Source of the DNA: Zetaproteobacteria bacterium | GTDB lineage: Bacteria > Pseudomonadota > Alphaproteobacteria > Micavibrionales > Micavibrionaceae | DNA length: 52,500 nucleotides | NCBI GenBank assembly: GCA_002747015.1 | Contig: NVXI01000002.1 | Location: 28,007 to 80,506 of the forward strand | Direction of reading: 5' to 3' | Shown: one piece after another, positions 1 through 8,675 of the stretch | How the letters are laid out: each line of letters starts with the position of its first letter | Numbering within the stretch: the first letter of the stretch is position 1 | Translations under genes and position numbers: made by a program | Notes under the pieces: model-generated | What the model was told of the DNA's origin: nothing | Seen by the model: the letters and a program-made list of their open reading frames with translations, nothing else | The model's database searches: none

Positions 1-1164
1 TTTGATATGTGCGTACAAGGACAAAACACACGCCGCGCCCGCATTCAGGCCATTGCGGATGAGCGCATATCCCTGAAAAACAGAACCATCCGTGCAACAG
101 AGCACCTTAAATCCTTAAAAGAACGTAGCCAAACACTGAATGACAAGCTCTCTCATTTAAATAATCAACCTATAAATATCGAAAATGGGCATGAGGATAT
201 GCTTACGATCATTAGTGAAATAGAGAAAAGAGAAACAGATGCAACAGAGCAACTGCACCAATGCGAAGAAAAGGTTAGCGTTACAAACAAAGCATTAAAA
301 CAAGCAGAATCAACATTAGCGAACGCAAGAGAAGAGCGTGCGGCCAGTCAAGCTATGCTTGCCGCGGCGAATGAACAGCTCACAGCCTTAGAGGCCGCAA
401 TAGAAGAAAATCTGGATATTCGTCCTCAAGACCTCCTTAATCATGCGGCTATTGATCTGGTAAAATTCCAAACTGGGGATTTACAGAGACTAAAGCAAGA
501 TAAAGAACAACTAAATCGCCAGCGTAACTCTATTGGCGCGGTAAACCTACGCGCAGAAGGCGAAGCAAACCAACTTGAAAAAGAATTCACAACATTACTG
601 CATGAAAAAAATGACCTGATTCAAGCGATAGATGAGCTTCGCGGGGCTATTAATAAGATCAATAAGGAAGCAAGAGAACGCCTGAATATAGCATTTGAAC
701 ACGTCAATGCCCATTTCCAGAGATTATTTGTACGCCTATTTAAAGGTGGAAAAGCATATTTAAAACTCATTGAAACAGAAGATCCACTGGGTGCCGGTCT
801 TGAAATTTTTGCACAACCCCCTGGCAAAGCATTGCAATCACTATCCCTATTATCAGGAGGCGAACAAACGCTAACCTCGATCGCCCTAATATTTGCAATG
901 TTCTTGACCAATCCATCTCCAATTTGTGTGCTTGATGAAATTGATGCCCCGCTAGATGATGCAAATGTGGATAGGGTTTGTGACCTATTAGAAGAAATCG
1001 CAGAGCGCGGTGAAACACGCTTCCTTGTCATTACACACCATCGCCTAAGTATGGCACGTATGGACAGGCTATATGGTGTTACTATGTCTGAAAAAGGCGT
1101 CTCCCAACTTGTATCCGTAGATTTACAACAATCATTCGGATTCATAGATCAAAAGGTTGCATAG
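1..1164 (+). CDS. smc: Chromosome segregation ATPase SMC, C-terminal part (5' truncated by window edge)
   Basis: The reading frame is open from the first base, so this is the last 387 residues of a longer protein. The first 230 or so residues are rich in Glu, Lys, Gln and Leu, as in the returning coiled-coil arm of SMC proteins. The ATPase head half follows, with the ABC signature LSGGE near residue 285 and the Walker B motif CVLDEIDAPLDDAN just after it, then a D-loop and the ITHH switch segment. SMC forms the condensin ring with ScpA and ScpB that compacts and segregates the chromosome. atpI starts 3 bases after the stop, so the F0 genes may share its transcript. The hinge and N-terminal head lie outside the window. 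Confidence 0.96.
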   Translation, partial: FDMCVQGQNTRRARIQAIADERISLKNRTIRATEHLKSLKERSQTLNDKLSHLNNQPINIENGHEDMLTIISEIEKRETDATEQLHQCEEKVSVTNKALKQAESTLANAREERAASQAMLAAANEQLTALEAAIEENLDIRPQDLLNHAAIDLVKFQTGDLQRLKQDKEQLNRQRNSIGAVNLRAEGEANQLEKEFTTLLHEKNDLIQAIDELRGAINKINKEARERLNIAFEHVNAHFQRLFVRLFKGGKAYLKLIETEDPLGAGLEIFAQPPGKALQSLSLLSGGEQTLTSIALIFAMFLTNPSPICVLDEIDAPLDDANVDRVCDLLEEIAERGETRFLVITHHRLSMARMDRLYGVTMSEKGVSQLVSVDLQQSFGFIDQKVA

Positions 1165-1167
1165 ATA

Positions 1168-1491
1168 ATGGCGATCCCAGAAGACACCCAGAAAAAGATG
1201 GACGCACTTGATATACGTATACAAGATGCACGTAAGGTACATAAAGAGACGAATGATCCATACGACTTAGGTGATGAAGAGGAAGAATCGCCTGATGCGA
1301 AAAAAAGTGCACGCGCCGGATCAGAATTTTTATCTAATGTCTTTGCCGGAGCTTTCCTCGGTTATGGAATAGACTGGTATCTAGAGACAACACCTTTGGC
1401 AATGATACTCTTCATTCTACTTGGATTTATCACTGGTGTTATACGTGCAAATGCAGCAATGAGAAAAAACGATGAAGAAAACAACAAATAG
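1168..1491 (+). CDS. atpI: ATP synthase protein I (AtpI family)
   Basis: This 107-residue protein has an acidic, charged N-terminal half and two hydrophobic helices (about residues 50-68 and 75-95), the AtpI pattern. The stretch GAFLGYGIDWYLETTP resembles the conserved core of alphaproteobacterial AtpI. AtpI is an accessory membrane protein thought to help c-ring assembly or magnesium supply and is not a stoichiometric subunit. It is the first gene of the F0 set and lies only 3 bases after smc. The ATG at 1168 is the only start that fits this spacing. Confidence 0.85.
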   Translation: MAIPEDTQKKMDALDIRIQDARKVHKETNDPYDLGDEEEESPDAKKSARAGSEFLSNVFAGAFLGYGIDWYLETTPLAMILFILLGFITGVIRANAAMRKNDEENNK

Positions 1492-1578
1492 AGCATAAAC
1501 GCCATTGATTATATCAAAGAAATAGGCTACAAATCGGAAAATTTTTTAAATGCATAGCGTATCCTTGGAGATTAAAAC

Positions 1579-2334
1579 GTGGCAAGTCCAATTCATCAAT
1601 TTGTTGTAACGCCCCTTTCCCCATCCACTCAAATGGATATCAACGGAATTGACATTTCCTTCACCAATTCATCTTTATGGATGATGATCGCTGCAATTGT
1701 TTCTGTTGTATTCCTGAGTTTAGCATCACGCCGTGGCGCAATGGTGCCAAGCCGTCTACAAATGAGCGGAGAAATCCTCTACGAATTCGTTAGTAAAATG
1801 GTACAAGATAATATTGGCAAAGATGGCCGAAAATATTTTCCGTTTATCTTTACCTTATTTATTTTCATCCTGATAGGTAATATCTTAGGGCTATTTCCAC
1901 ATGCATTTACGTACACATCGCATTTAATTGTGACAGGCGTCTTAGCGATGATGGTCTTCTTTATGGTTTTTGCCTTAGGACTATATAATCATGGCCTCAA
2001 GTTCTTTTCGCTCTTTCTACCACCAAACGTGCCGTGGTGGCTTGTTGCGTTTATCATCCCTATTGAAATAATCTCGTTCTTTGTACGCCCAATCACTCAC
2101 TCCGTAAGACTTTGCGCAAACATGATGGCTGGACACCTTATCTTAAAAGTGGTTGTCAGCTTCTCTGTCGCAGCGGCGAGCATGGGTGTTGCGTGGGCGG
2201 CTCTGGGAATTTTCCCAGTACTAATTAATGTTGGCTTGTTAATGTTCGAGCTACTTGTTGCTTGTATTCAAGCTTACGTTTTTGCAATTTTATCATGTGT
2301 TTATCTTAAAGATAGTGTTGATCTTCATCACTAA
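1579..2334 (+). CDS. atpB: ATP synthase F0 subunit a
   Basis: Subunit a forms the proton half-channels of F0 in the inner membrane. The 251-residue product has five to six hydrophobic segments. The essential channel arginine is seen in SVRLCANMMAGH (Arg177), and the C-terminal helix ends AYVFAILSCVYL as in other a subunits. The start is a GTG at 1579, preceded by the ribosome-binding sequence TTGGAG at 1565-1570. In the 87-base gap before it, TTGATT (1505-1510) and TACAAA (1528-1533) are 17 bases apart and could be a weak internal promoter. Order atpI-atpB-atpE-b'-b is the usual alphaproteobacterial F0 arrangement. Confidence 0.97.
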   Translation: MASPIHQFVVTPLSPSTQMDINGIDISFTNSSLWMMIAAIVSVVFLSLASRRGAMVPSRLQMSGEILYEFVSKMVQDNIGKDGRKYFPFIFTLFIFILIGNILGLFPHAFTYTSHLIVTGVLAMMVFFMVFALGLYNHGLKFFSLFLPPNVPWWLVAFIIPIEIISFFVRPITHSVRLCANMMAGHLILKVVVSFSVAAASMGVAWAALGIFPVLINVGLLMFELLVACIQAYVFAILSCVYLKDSVDLHH

Positions 2335-2396
2335 ATCTGTATGATCTCATCGATAAAAATGGGTTTTTTATTAACGACTGACTAAAGGAAAAGATT

Positions 2397-2621
2397 ATGG
2401 AAGTAGAATCTGCGAAACTTATTGCCGGAGCATTGGTTGTATTACCTGCATTTGGCGCGGCACTTGGCTTGGGTATGTACTTTGCATCATACAACAACGC
2501 TATCGCACGTAACCCTGAAACAAAAAAGCTATTGGATGAAAAGTTCTTCTTGATCCTCGCATTCATCGAAGCTCTTGGTATTATTCCAATTGGTGTCGGT
2601 GCGGCTTTGTTGTTTGGTTAA
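2397..2621 (+). CDS. atpE: ATP synthase F0 subunit c
   Basis: This 74-residue proteolipid has two transmembrane helices joined by the polar loop ARNP (residues 37-40) that contacts subunit gamma/epsilon. The proton-binding carboxylate is Glu58 in FIEALG. A strong Shine-Dalgarno (AAAGGAAAAG) precedes ATG 2397, as expected for the most abundant F0 subunit. Two details differ from the alphaproteobacterial sequences I remember: the helix-1 glycine run reads GAALGLGMYFA, with alanines where glycines are common, and helix 2 carries Pro64, Gly66 and Gly68 after the key Glu. The protein is otherwise of normal length and surely functional. Confidence 0.96.
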   Translation: MEVESAKLIAGALVVLPAFGAALGLGMYFASYNNAIARNPETKKLLDEKFFLILAFIEALGIIPIGVGAALLFG

Positions 2622-2673
2622 TAATTACGATCTGTATCGTAAACATATTAAAATTATATATTCAGGAAGACCG

Positions 2674-3285
2674 ATGATAAAGAAACTGGCTGTTTCTAGC
2701 TTTTTAACGCTTACTTACGCTACGCAATCCTTTGCTAGCGATAAGAACCATGTGCCAACACATAATGATGTCAGCCATGGCGAATCCTCTGGCGGTCTTC
2801 CTCAACTTGATCCCTCTTCTTTCACTGGTCAAACATTTTGGTTGATCATCATTTTTGTGAGCATCTATATAATATTCTCTCGTAAATCGTTACCAGATAT
2901 ATCGCGTGCAATAGAGAATCGTGCAGAACGTATTAAAAACGATTTAGATTCTGCTGATCGGTTAAAAGGCGAGGTAACATCCGTACAGGATACTTATGAA
3001 AAAAGACTTAAAAAATCACATGAGGAATCCTCTTTAATATTCCTGAAGATAGAAAAGGATATTAAAGTTAAATCTGAAGAGAATACCAAAAAATTCCAAG
3101 AATATTCTGCTGAAAAAATTTCTGAATTGGAAAAAAATATTGATAAAGCACGCAAAGATGCCATGGAAGATATGAGCCAAATAGCAGCAGATATAGCAAC
3201 AGAGGCCGCAGAGAAAATTATAGGCGTCCGTGCAGATACAAAAAGCGCAAGAGCCGTTGTTGATTCACTTTACAAAGCGGCTTAG
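2674..3285 (+). CDS. atpG: ATP synthase F0 subunit b' (second b-type stator subunit)
   Basis: The 203-residue product pairs with subunit b as the peripheral stalk tying F1 to F0. Residues 1-22 look like a signal or leader helix (KKLAVSSFLTLTYATQSFA). A His/Ser-rich linker follows, then one membrane anchor (TFWLIIIFVSIYIIF, about 54-68), then a long charged coiled coil to the C-terminus. The frame stays open upstream into atpE, but ATG 2674 has the Shine-Dalgarno AGGAAGA eight to ten bases before it and removes the overlap with atpE, so I chose it. Presence of both b' and b is typical of alphaproteobacteria and cyanobacteria. The gene name is used variably (atpG, atpX, atpF2). Confidence 0.93.
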   Translation: MIKKLAVSSFLTLTYATQSFASDKNHVPTHNDVSHGESSGGLPQLDPSSFTGQTFWLIIIFVSIYIIFSRKSLPDISRAIENRAERIKNDLDSADRLKGEVTSVQDTYEKRLKKSHEESSLIFLKIEKDIKVKSEENTKKFQEYSAEKISELEKNIDKARKDAMEDMSQIAADIATEAAEKIIGVRADTKSARAVVDSLYKAA

Positions 3286-3296
3286 AGGATTAGAAA

Positions 3297-3797
3297 ATGG
3301 AATTTATAACTGAATTACTTGCAGATGGCTATACGTGGTATACGTTCTCCTTCCTGATTTTTGCCGCCATTATTATAAAAGTGGCGTCACCAATTATTAC
3401 AAAGGCACTAGACTCTCGTATCGAAGATATAAAAAGAGAACTTGAAGAATCAGAGAATCTGCGTGTCGAAGCACAAGAAATGCTTGCACAATATCAACGT
3501 AAACACCGTGATGCAGTACAAGAATCAGAAAAAATAATTAAGACAGCACGTGAAAATTCTGAACAATTTAAAGCGCAAGCTGAGGCAGATCTTGATGAAA
3601 TTATGAAGCGTCGCGAACAACAACTCGAAAACCGTTTACAGCGCATGGAACAAAATGCTATTAGCGAAATCCAAGCTTATGCTGCTGACCTTGCTATGAA
3701 TGCAGCAACACAAATAATTATTGATAAGCTCGATAAAAAAGCAAACTCAAAGCTTGTTGAGCAATCCATTGAAAATGTTGAAATAAATATCCACTAA
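3297..3797 (+). CDS. atpF: ATP synthase F0 subunit b
   Basis: A 166-residue stator subunit with an N-terminal membrane helix (about residues 13-31, WYTFSFLIFAAIIIKVA) followed by an amphipathic, highly charged helix that dimerises with b'. It begins 11 bases after b' with GAGGATTAG before the ATG, so the two are translated in series. It is the last F0 gene. The F1 genes (atpHAGDC) are not next to it, which fits the split F0/F1 loci of alphaproteobacteria. The next gene downstream is on the opposite strand. Confidence 0.95.
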   Translation: MEFITELLADGYTWYTFSFLIFAAIIIKVASPIITKALDSRIEDIKRELEESENLRVEAQEMLAQYQRKHRDAVQESEKIIKTARENSEQFKAQAEADLDEIMKRREQQLENRLQRMEQNAISEIQAYAADLAMNAATQIIIDKLDKKANSKLVEQSIENVEINIH

Positions 3798-4066
3798 CCC
3801 TCTACAATTCAGCGAAAACGATAAGGAGACATCTATCATAAAATGTTTAGAGGCTATCCTAGATAACTACCTGATATATTTTTCCCCCTACCTTAACTTT
3901 CTAATGGCTCTGTTAAATCGCATTCATTTCCTTCAAATTCAAAAATGATAGAAAGTGTTCAATTAATCGCCCCTATTTAGAATTGGCTTGATAAACAACT
4001 TTTCCGTATATCCACATGGTGATTACTTTTCTTGCTCATCTTGGATATCTGTTGTCTCTCACAACG
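3798..4066. other. Intergenic space between convergent atpF and the patatin gene
   Basis: These 269 bases separate two convergent genes. I see no strong GC-rich hairpin with a T-tract, no tRNA and no credible coding frame. A purine-rich AAGGAGA (3822-3828) precedes an ATG (3843) that opens only a seven-codon frame with too long a spacing, so it is probably chance. The region may be the remnant of a deletion or insertion junction next to the accessory patatin gene. Confidence 0.5.
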
Positions 4067-5293
4067 CTATATTTCACAAACATTAGCTTTTAAATAGTCT
4101 TTATATGTGCTTCCAGGGTGATCTTTTTCATACTCTATTTTTTCAATATAAGCATTCGCAACAAGAGAAGCTGCCGTTTTAATTTTATGATACATCTGCT
4201 CCGCAGCATATAATCCAGTTTCAGATAAGCGGAGCATTTGATCTTTTGAAGATAGTGTGAAGGCATCTTTAGGTCGAATGTCTGCTGGAACATTATTTAT
4301 ATCTATATTAAAATTAAAGTAATCTTTAATAGCTTGTTGACCAGATCGTATACTAAAACGATTAACAGCCTGCATTGGTGCTGCGACGATAATATCCTTC
4401 ATTGCAATTAGGGTGTTTTTTCTAGCATCTTTATAAGAGACGCCATCACTAAAATCACCAGTCCCCCAATTCAGATGAATAATATCATGTGGCATTGCAT
4501 ACCCTTTATGAGCCTGATTGTCGAATATAAAACAATTACTATCTTCATTGGTTTCCTGACCGTACATAAAAGTCGCTTCTGTTAATACTGGGATAGATGG
4601 GTTATTCCAACCTGATTGACCACCATCTATCACAATAATACGACCCTCACGAGCATCGTTATGCAGCTCAACACCTGGAAAATATGATGTCGGAGAAGCA
4701 CTTCCAAGAACGACCTCTGATAACAGCCAGTTCTTCCGTGCTGCTTCAACACCTTTATCCCACACAGTACTCTCACCCCGCGCAACATGGCTTTTTGCGA
4801 ACATAGCATCTAAATCTGGATGTACGCGTGTCATTGTTAACATTATATCATCTGTGACATCTGCCATATGTGTGTTTATACCAACGACATCCTCAATTAG
4901 CCCACGCAGAGGTTTATTACTATATTTTGTTGTTCCTGCGATTCCATTTAGAATTTGGCGAGGATTATTAAAAAGTTTTTTGAAAAAATTACTATGATAT
5001 GGGAAAATTTTATTGGCATTATCATCTATAAAATCCCCAAGCTCACGTGGCGATGTGAAATATGGATTCTCTCTGCCTATGATTTGGCTCATACCAATGG
5101 TAGAAAGTGCACCAAAAGATGTCCCTGCGGAAAGAGTTATCAAATTATGGAATTGTAGATTGCTCGCTTCATCCGTATAGTCACGTTTTATAAGCTGTTC
5201 TTTTACTTCATTGAAGAAGGCTTGTTTCAGCTCTACCGTCATACGACCATGAAGACCGCCACCCTGATTAGATTCAGTTACAATAACACCCAT
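4067..5293 (-). CDS. Patatin-like phospholipase
   Basis: The 408-residue protein carries the patatin motif set in the right order. The oxyanion loop is QGGGLHGR (residues 10-17). The nucleophile elbow is GTSFG (57-61), with Ser59 as the catalytic serine. ASPTSYFPG (199-207) matches the patatin 'ASAAPTYFPP' segment. The catalytic Asp lies in DGGQSGWNNP (Asp223 to Pro232), and NWGTG (275-279) matches the 'SLGTG' element. Family members are serine lipid acyl hydrolases acting on phospholipids; several act as host-directed toxins in intracellular bacteria. There is no signal peptide or membrane helix, so it is cytosolic unless exported by a dedicated system. The usual Asp before GGG is Gln10. It is monocistronic, between the F0 genes and hflX, with AT-rich flanks. 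Physiological role unknown. Confidence 0.85.
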   Translation of the reverse strand: MGVIVTESNQGGGLHGRMTVELKQAFFNEVKEQLIKRDYTDEASNLQFHNLITLSAGTSFGALSTIGMSQIIGRENPYFTSPRELGDFIDDNANKIFPYHSNFFKKLFNNPRQILNGIAGTTKYSNKPLRGLIEDVVGINTHMADVTDDIMLTMTRVHPDLDAMFAKSHVARGESTVWDKGVEAARKNWLLSEVVLGSASPTSYFPGVELHNDAREGRIIVIDGGQSGWNNPSIPVLTEATFMYGQETNEDSNCFIFDNQAHKGYAMPHDIIHLNWGTGDFSDGVSYKDARKNTLIAMKDIIVAAPMQAVNRFSIRSGQQAIKDYFNFNIDINNVPADIRPKDAFTLSSKDQMLRLSETGLYAAEQMYHKIKTAASLVANAYIEKIEYEKDHPGSTYKDYLKANVCEI

Positions 5294-5455
5294 AATTTAT
5301 CACCAAAATTTATTATATACGTTATACAGACGTTAATAAAAATTTATTAAATATGCAAGCTTCGCCTTTATTTAATCGCCTGCCCCCTACCTAGATTTAA
5401 AAAGGGTAGCAAACATTTTCTCTAGAAGAAAAATCAGCATATACAACTTTTTATT
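5294..5455. other. AT-rich spacer upstream of the patatin gene
   Basis: This 162-base gap lies between the hflX stop and the patatin start, both on the minus strand. On the minus strand it holds TATATAAT-like sequence about 25 bases before the patatin ATG, a possible -10 element, but I find no good -35 at 16-18 bases. A short inverted repeat CTACC/GGTAG (about 5385-5408) has no T-tract and is not a convincing hflX terminator. Confidence 0.35.
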
Positions 5456-6796
5456 TTATCTCGAGCGTAATTCTTTTTCCGCTTTATAGCCAAATTCTTT
5501 TTCAAATTTCATCTGATCACCATCAGCTAAGCGTAGAGAGATTTTAACATCCGTATCACTATCTTCGCGCTGCAGCACGTCACCATGCGAATATAACCAT
5601 GCAATGGCTTTCCCATCTGAAATAGAAACATTGAAGACACTATCTTGACGGTTCTTTACTGTAATTTCAGCCACTTGGTTAAGTAAACCGTCAATTCCAT
5701 GGTTCTTATATGCCGAAATTAATATCATTGGCATTTTTGAAATTTTACGCTGTCTCGATAACTCAACACATGAATCTTCATCTAATAAATCAGTTTTATT
5801 GTAAACTTCAATAATACGATCATCCGTTTCATATTCGATACCTAAATCCTCCAAGATTTTAATAACATCATTTTTTTGTGCTATGTAATCTTTACGAGAC
5901 GCATCTATAACGTGAACAATAACATCCGCATGTGTTATTTGCTCTAAAGTGGCGCGAAAAGCAGCAACAAGATGCGTTGGCAAATCAGCAATGAACCCGA
6001 CTGTATCCGCCAAAATTGCATTTTGATTCTGAGGCAAAGTAATACGCCGCATTGTCGGATCAAGTGTAGCAAAGAGTAAATCTTCCGCAAAAACATCGGC
6101 ATTGGTAATATTATTAAACAGAGTTGATTTTCCTGCGTTGGTATAACCAACCAAGGAGACAATTGGAAACGGAACACGTTCTCGACTTTTACGGCCTAAA
6201 TCACGCGTTCTACGTACATTTTCAAGATCCTTTTTCAAACGTATAATCTTATCAGCAATCATACGGCGATCAAGTTCGATTTGCCTCTCGCCTGGCCCTC
6301 CCATAAAGCCTGCACCACCGCGTTGACGCTCAAGATGCGTCCAAGATCTAACAAGACGGGATTTTTGATATGCAAGCGCAGCAAGAGCAACCTGCAAGCG
6401 TCCTTCTTTGGTTTGGGCCCGTGCTCCAAAAATTTCAAGTATAAGACCTGTTCTATCAATAACTTTAACGTCCCACTCTTTTTCAAGGTTTCTCTGTTGA
6501 ATAGGAGATAGCGCACAATTAACAATAACGATAACAGGGTTCGCTGAGGCAATTTCATCGCCAATATCGCTGCGTGTTCCTTTGCCAAAGAAACTACCCG
6601 CATGAATTTTAGAGTAATTAACGACGCGCGTCTGAAAGACATCCAAACTGATTGCTTGTGCCAGCCCATTTATTTCTTTAAGAACATCATCAATTTGACG
6701 CGAAGCATAAGCACGTTTATCAATGGGTTGAATAATAATCACGGTATCAGGATCTTGCGCCTGAACACCTATATGCATTTTATTTTTTTTAGCCAA
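5456..6796 (-). CDS. hflX: Ribosome-associated GTPase HflX
   Basis: HflX is a ribosome-splitting GTPase that rescues stalled ribosomes, for example after heat stress. The 446-residue product shows the HflX N-terminal domain, the signature GFMGGPGERQIE (about 163-174), the P-loop GYTNAGKS (217-224), the switch-I segment ATLDPT (243-248), DTVGF (264-268) and NKTD for guanine recognition. The start is TTG at 6796, chosen because AAGG lies nine bases before it. An in-frame ATG at residue 7 (base 6778) is the alternative. It follows hfq by 26 bases; hfq-hflX is a widely conserved pair. Confidence 0.96.
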   Translation of the reverse strand: MAKKNKMHIGVQAQDPDTVIIIQPIDKRAYASRQIDDVLKEINGLAQAISLDVFQTRVVNYSKIHAGSFFGKGTRSDIGDEIASANPVIVIVNCALSPIQQRNLEKEWDVKVIDRTGLILEIFGARAQTKEGRLQVALAALAYQKSRLVRSWTHLERQRGGAGFMGGPGERQIELDRRMIADKIIRLKKDLENVRRTRDLGRKSRERVPFPIVSLVGYTNAGKSTLFNNITNADVFAEDLLFATLDPTMRRITLPQNQNAILADTVGFIADLPTHLVAAFRATLEQITHADVIVHVIDASRKDYIAQKNDVIKILEDLGIEYETDDRIIEVYNKTDLLDEDSCVELSRQRKISKMPMILISAYKNHGIDGLLNQVAEITVKNRQDSVFNVSISDGKAIAWLYSHGDVLQREDSDTDVKISLRLADGDQMKFEKEFGYKAEKELRSR

Positions 6797-6822
6797 TGGC
6801 TTAAACCTTAAGTGATACGCTG

Positions 6823-7074
6823 TTATGCACCATCTGATGGTTTGTTATCTTCGTCATTCAGACTAAGCGGGCCACCAGGCATAATCGTAGAAATAGCATG
6901 CTTATAAATAAGCTGAACATGTGAATCACGACGCAACAAAACGGAAAAGTTATCAAACCAGGTCACAATACCTTGAAGTTTTACTCCATTAACCAGAAAC
7001 ACTGTCACAGACATTTTTTCTTTACGAATTTTATTCAGAAATACATCTTGTACATTTTGTATTTTATCGGCCAT
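6823..7074 (-). CDS. hfq: RNA chaperone Hfq
   Basis: An 83-residue Sm-like protein of typical alphaproteobacterial length. The Sm1 region ([20 protein letters not shown]) and the Sm2 motif YKHAISTI are present, including the His of the proximal RNA-binding site. Hfq forms a hexameric ring that pairs small RNAs with their mRNA targets. The weak Shine-Dalgarno TAGGAA precedes the ATG. The 85-base gap upstream holds a perfect TATAAT on the minus strand at 7110-7115 without a clear -35. Confidence 0.97.
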   Translation of the reverse strand: MADKIQNVQDVFLNKIRKEKMSVTVFLVNGVKLQGIVTWFDNFSVLLRRDSHVQLIYKHAISTIMPGGPLSLNDEDNKPSDGA

Positions 7075-7109
7075 TTACATTTCCTAAGCTCTTATTATTT
7101 CACAAATTA

Positions 7110-7115
7110 ATTATA
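7110..7115 (-). promoter_or_regulatory. Possible -10 element upstream of hfq
   Basis: The minus strand reads TATAAT, a perfect consensus -10 hexamer, 36 bases before the hfq ATG. No hexamer at 16-18 bases upstream resembles TTGACA, so this is a weak call that rests on the -10 alone. Confidence 0.25.
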
Positions 7116-7159
7116 CCCCTTACGAAGGCAAGCGATCCCACATTCTTAGAGTAATTAAT

Positions 7160-7825
7160 CTATATTGCAACCAAAATCTCTTCTAATTGAGAATAATTAT
7201 CAAAAGTAATGATCGGGTTATATTTTTGTAATAATGTTTCTGTTTCTGCAACCCCCGATAAGAAAAGTGAGGCACATCCAGCACTTTGAGCGCAAGCAAG
7301 ATCATTTTCTGTATCGCCAATATACCAAATGTTAGTATAATCTTTATCAATACCAGAATTTTCTAGTGCTAATAAAAGTGGTGCGGGTGACGGCTTGTCA
7401 GTGTGTGCATCCCCTGCCCCCACAATCACTGAAAAGTATTTTTCCCAACCTAAATGCTTAAGTTCCAATGCAATAAAACTAGCCTTTTTATTACTGACAA
7501 TACCCATCTTAATATTTCGCCTATATAAGAATTTCAGGACCCTTTCTCCACCTTGAATGGTCTGTATTTTATGGCTATTTTCGGCGACATATTTACCAAA
7601 TATTTCTTTTGCTTCTTCGCATTTCTCATTATAGATCGCGGGGTATAACATCTCCCTTGGCTTACCGAAATACTGCTTATATTCCCCTTTTTTGAATGGC
7701 TCAAACCCCAAGGTAATAAGTGTGTGACTATGTGCGTCATTCAAAAAACCATAGCTATCTACGAGTGTTCCGTCCCAATCCCAAAAGACGGCATCCGGTA
7801 ATTGAATATTATCTTTTTCACTCAT
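7160..7825 (-). CDS. HAD-superfamily phosphatase, phosphoglycolate phosphatase-like
   Basis: The 221-residue protein has the HAD motifs: motif I DWDGTLVDS with nucleophile Asp16 and acid/base Asp18, motif II Ser in IVSNKK, motif III Lys in DKPSPAP, and motif IV GDTENDLACA. An alpha-helical cap follows motif I, as in the Gph/PGMB-type subfamily. The substrate cannot be read from sequence: phosphoglycolate, sugar phosphates and others are possible. Its start overlaps the murI stop by four bases (ATGA type), so it is translationally coupled to murI. Confidence 0.85.
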   Translation of the reverse strand: MSEKDNIQLPDAVFWDWDGTLVDSYGFLNDAHSHTLITLGFEPFKKGEYKQYFGKPREMLYPAIYNEKCEEAKEIFGKYVAENSHKIQTIQGGERVLKFLYRRNIKMGIVSNKKASFIALELKHLGWEKYFSVIVGAGDAHTDKPSPAPLLLALENSGIDKDYTNIWYIGDTENDLACAQSAGCASLFLSGVAETETLLQKYNPIITFDNYSQLEEILVAI

Positions 7826-8661
7826 ACTAAATCCCCTCGCATGTAATTATTTTTTTGGACTGAAAATTCAACATGTTCAATATCAATAGGCTCTCCATAA
7901 ATTTTAAACGCTGCATTTCTATAGCTTTGCGTGATATCACTGACCAAGAACTCAATATGCCCATTATGTGATATTTTTTCCGATATTTCAGGATGACGAT
8001 CTAGATAGCTTTTAAGCTTATTTGGTACAATCTCATCCTGTGTAATTAAAGCAATATCTTTGCCAATAATCCGGCGGATTTCATCTTTCAAAAATGGGTA
8101 ATGCGTACACCCCAAGATAAGACATTCAATATTTCTTTTAATTAGGGGGGTAAGGTAATGCTCCAAGACAGAAGGTATCCATTGCATACCATCATTTTCA
8201 ATAAGAGGGACTAACAACGGAGTTTGAACCTGAAAAATCTGAATATCAGGCTCTAACTTTTGTAGCTCATCCTCAAAAACATTAGAATGTACCGTATAGT
8301 TCGTTGCAATAAGGCCAAGGCGTTTATATCCATCATCACGCGCACATTCCAGTGTAGGCACGACAACACCCAATATACGCCTGTCTGCATATTGTGAGGT
8401 TGGAAGATATTCTTGTTGTAATGTCCGAAGGGCAGACGCGCTAATCGTATTGCAAGCAGTAATAATGAGATTACAGTCCTGAGAAAAGAGAAACTCAACA
8501 CCACGCTTACTGTATTCGTAAATCGTCTCTTTTGACCTGTTGCCATAAGGTAAATGTAGGGTATCTCCAAAATAAAGAATATCAATATCAGGTAGATGTG
8601 CACGAATTGACTTCGCTATCAATAAACCACCCAAGCCAGAATCAAAGATACCTAATTTCAT
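7822..8661 (-). CDS. murI: Glutamate racemase
   Basis: MurI makes D-glutamate for peptidoglycan from L-glutamate without cofactor, using two cysteines. Both are visible: Cys70 in ACNTIS and Cys185 in LGCTHYP. FDSGLGG (6-12, with Asp7 and Ser8) and GDTLHLPYG (32-40) form the rest of the active site. At 279 residues it has normal length. It lies 14 bases after trkA and overlaps the HAD gene by four bases, suggesting one transcript trkA-murI-HAD. Confidence 0.96.
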   Translation of the reverse strand: MKLGIFDSGLGGLLIAKSIRAHLPDIDILYFGDTLHLPYGNRSKETIYEYSKRGVEFLFSQDCNLIITACNTISASALRTLQQEYLPTSQYADRRILGVVVPTLECARDDGYKRLGLIATNYTVHSNVFEDELQKLEPDIQIFQVQTPLLVPLIENDGMQWIPSVLEHYLTPLIKRNIECLILGCTHYPFLKDEIRRIIGKDIALITQDEIVPNKLKSYLDRHPEISEKISHNGHIEFLVSDITQSYRNAAFKIYGEPIDIEHVEFSVQKNNYMRGDLV

Positions 8662-8675
8662 GCGTGTACAGGCCC

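Noticed and set aside
621..1145. 174-codon minus-strand open frame opposite the smc head domain
   Set aside because: Antisense to the conserved ABC signature and Walker B region; no motif or ribosome-binding site supports it.
2575..2673. Upstream extension of the b' subunit into atpE
   Set aside because: It would overlap the conserved end of subunit c. ATG 2674 has a good ribosome-binding site and begins a leader-like helix.
3822..3866. AAGGAGA followed by an ATG after atpF
   Set aside because: The frame has only seven codons and the spacing is about 14 bases, so it is most likely chance.
5385..5408. Inverted repeat CTACC/GGTAG after hflX considered as a terminator
   Set aside because: Five-base stem, large loop and no T-tract on the relevant strand.
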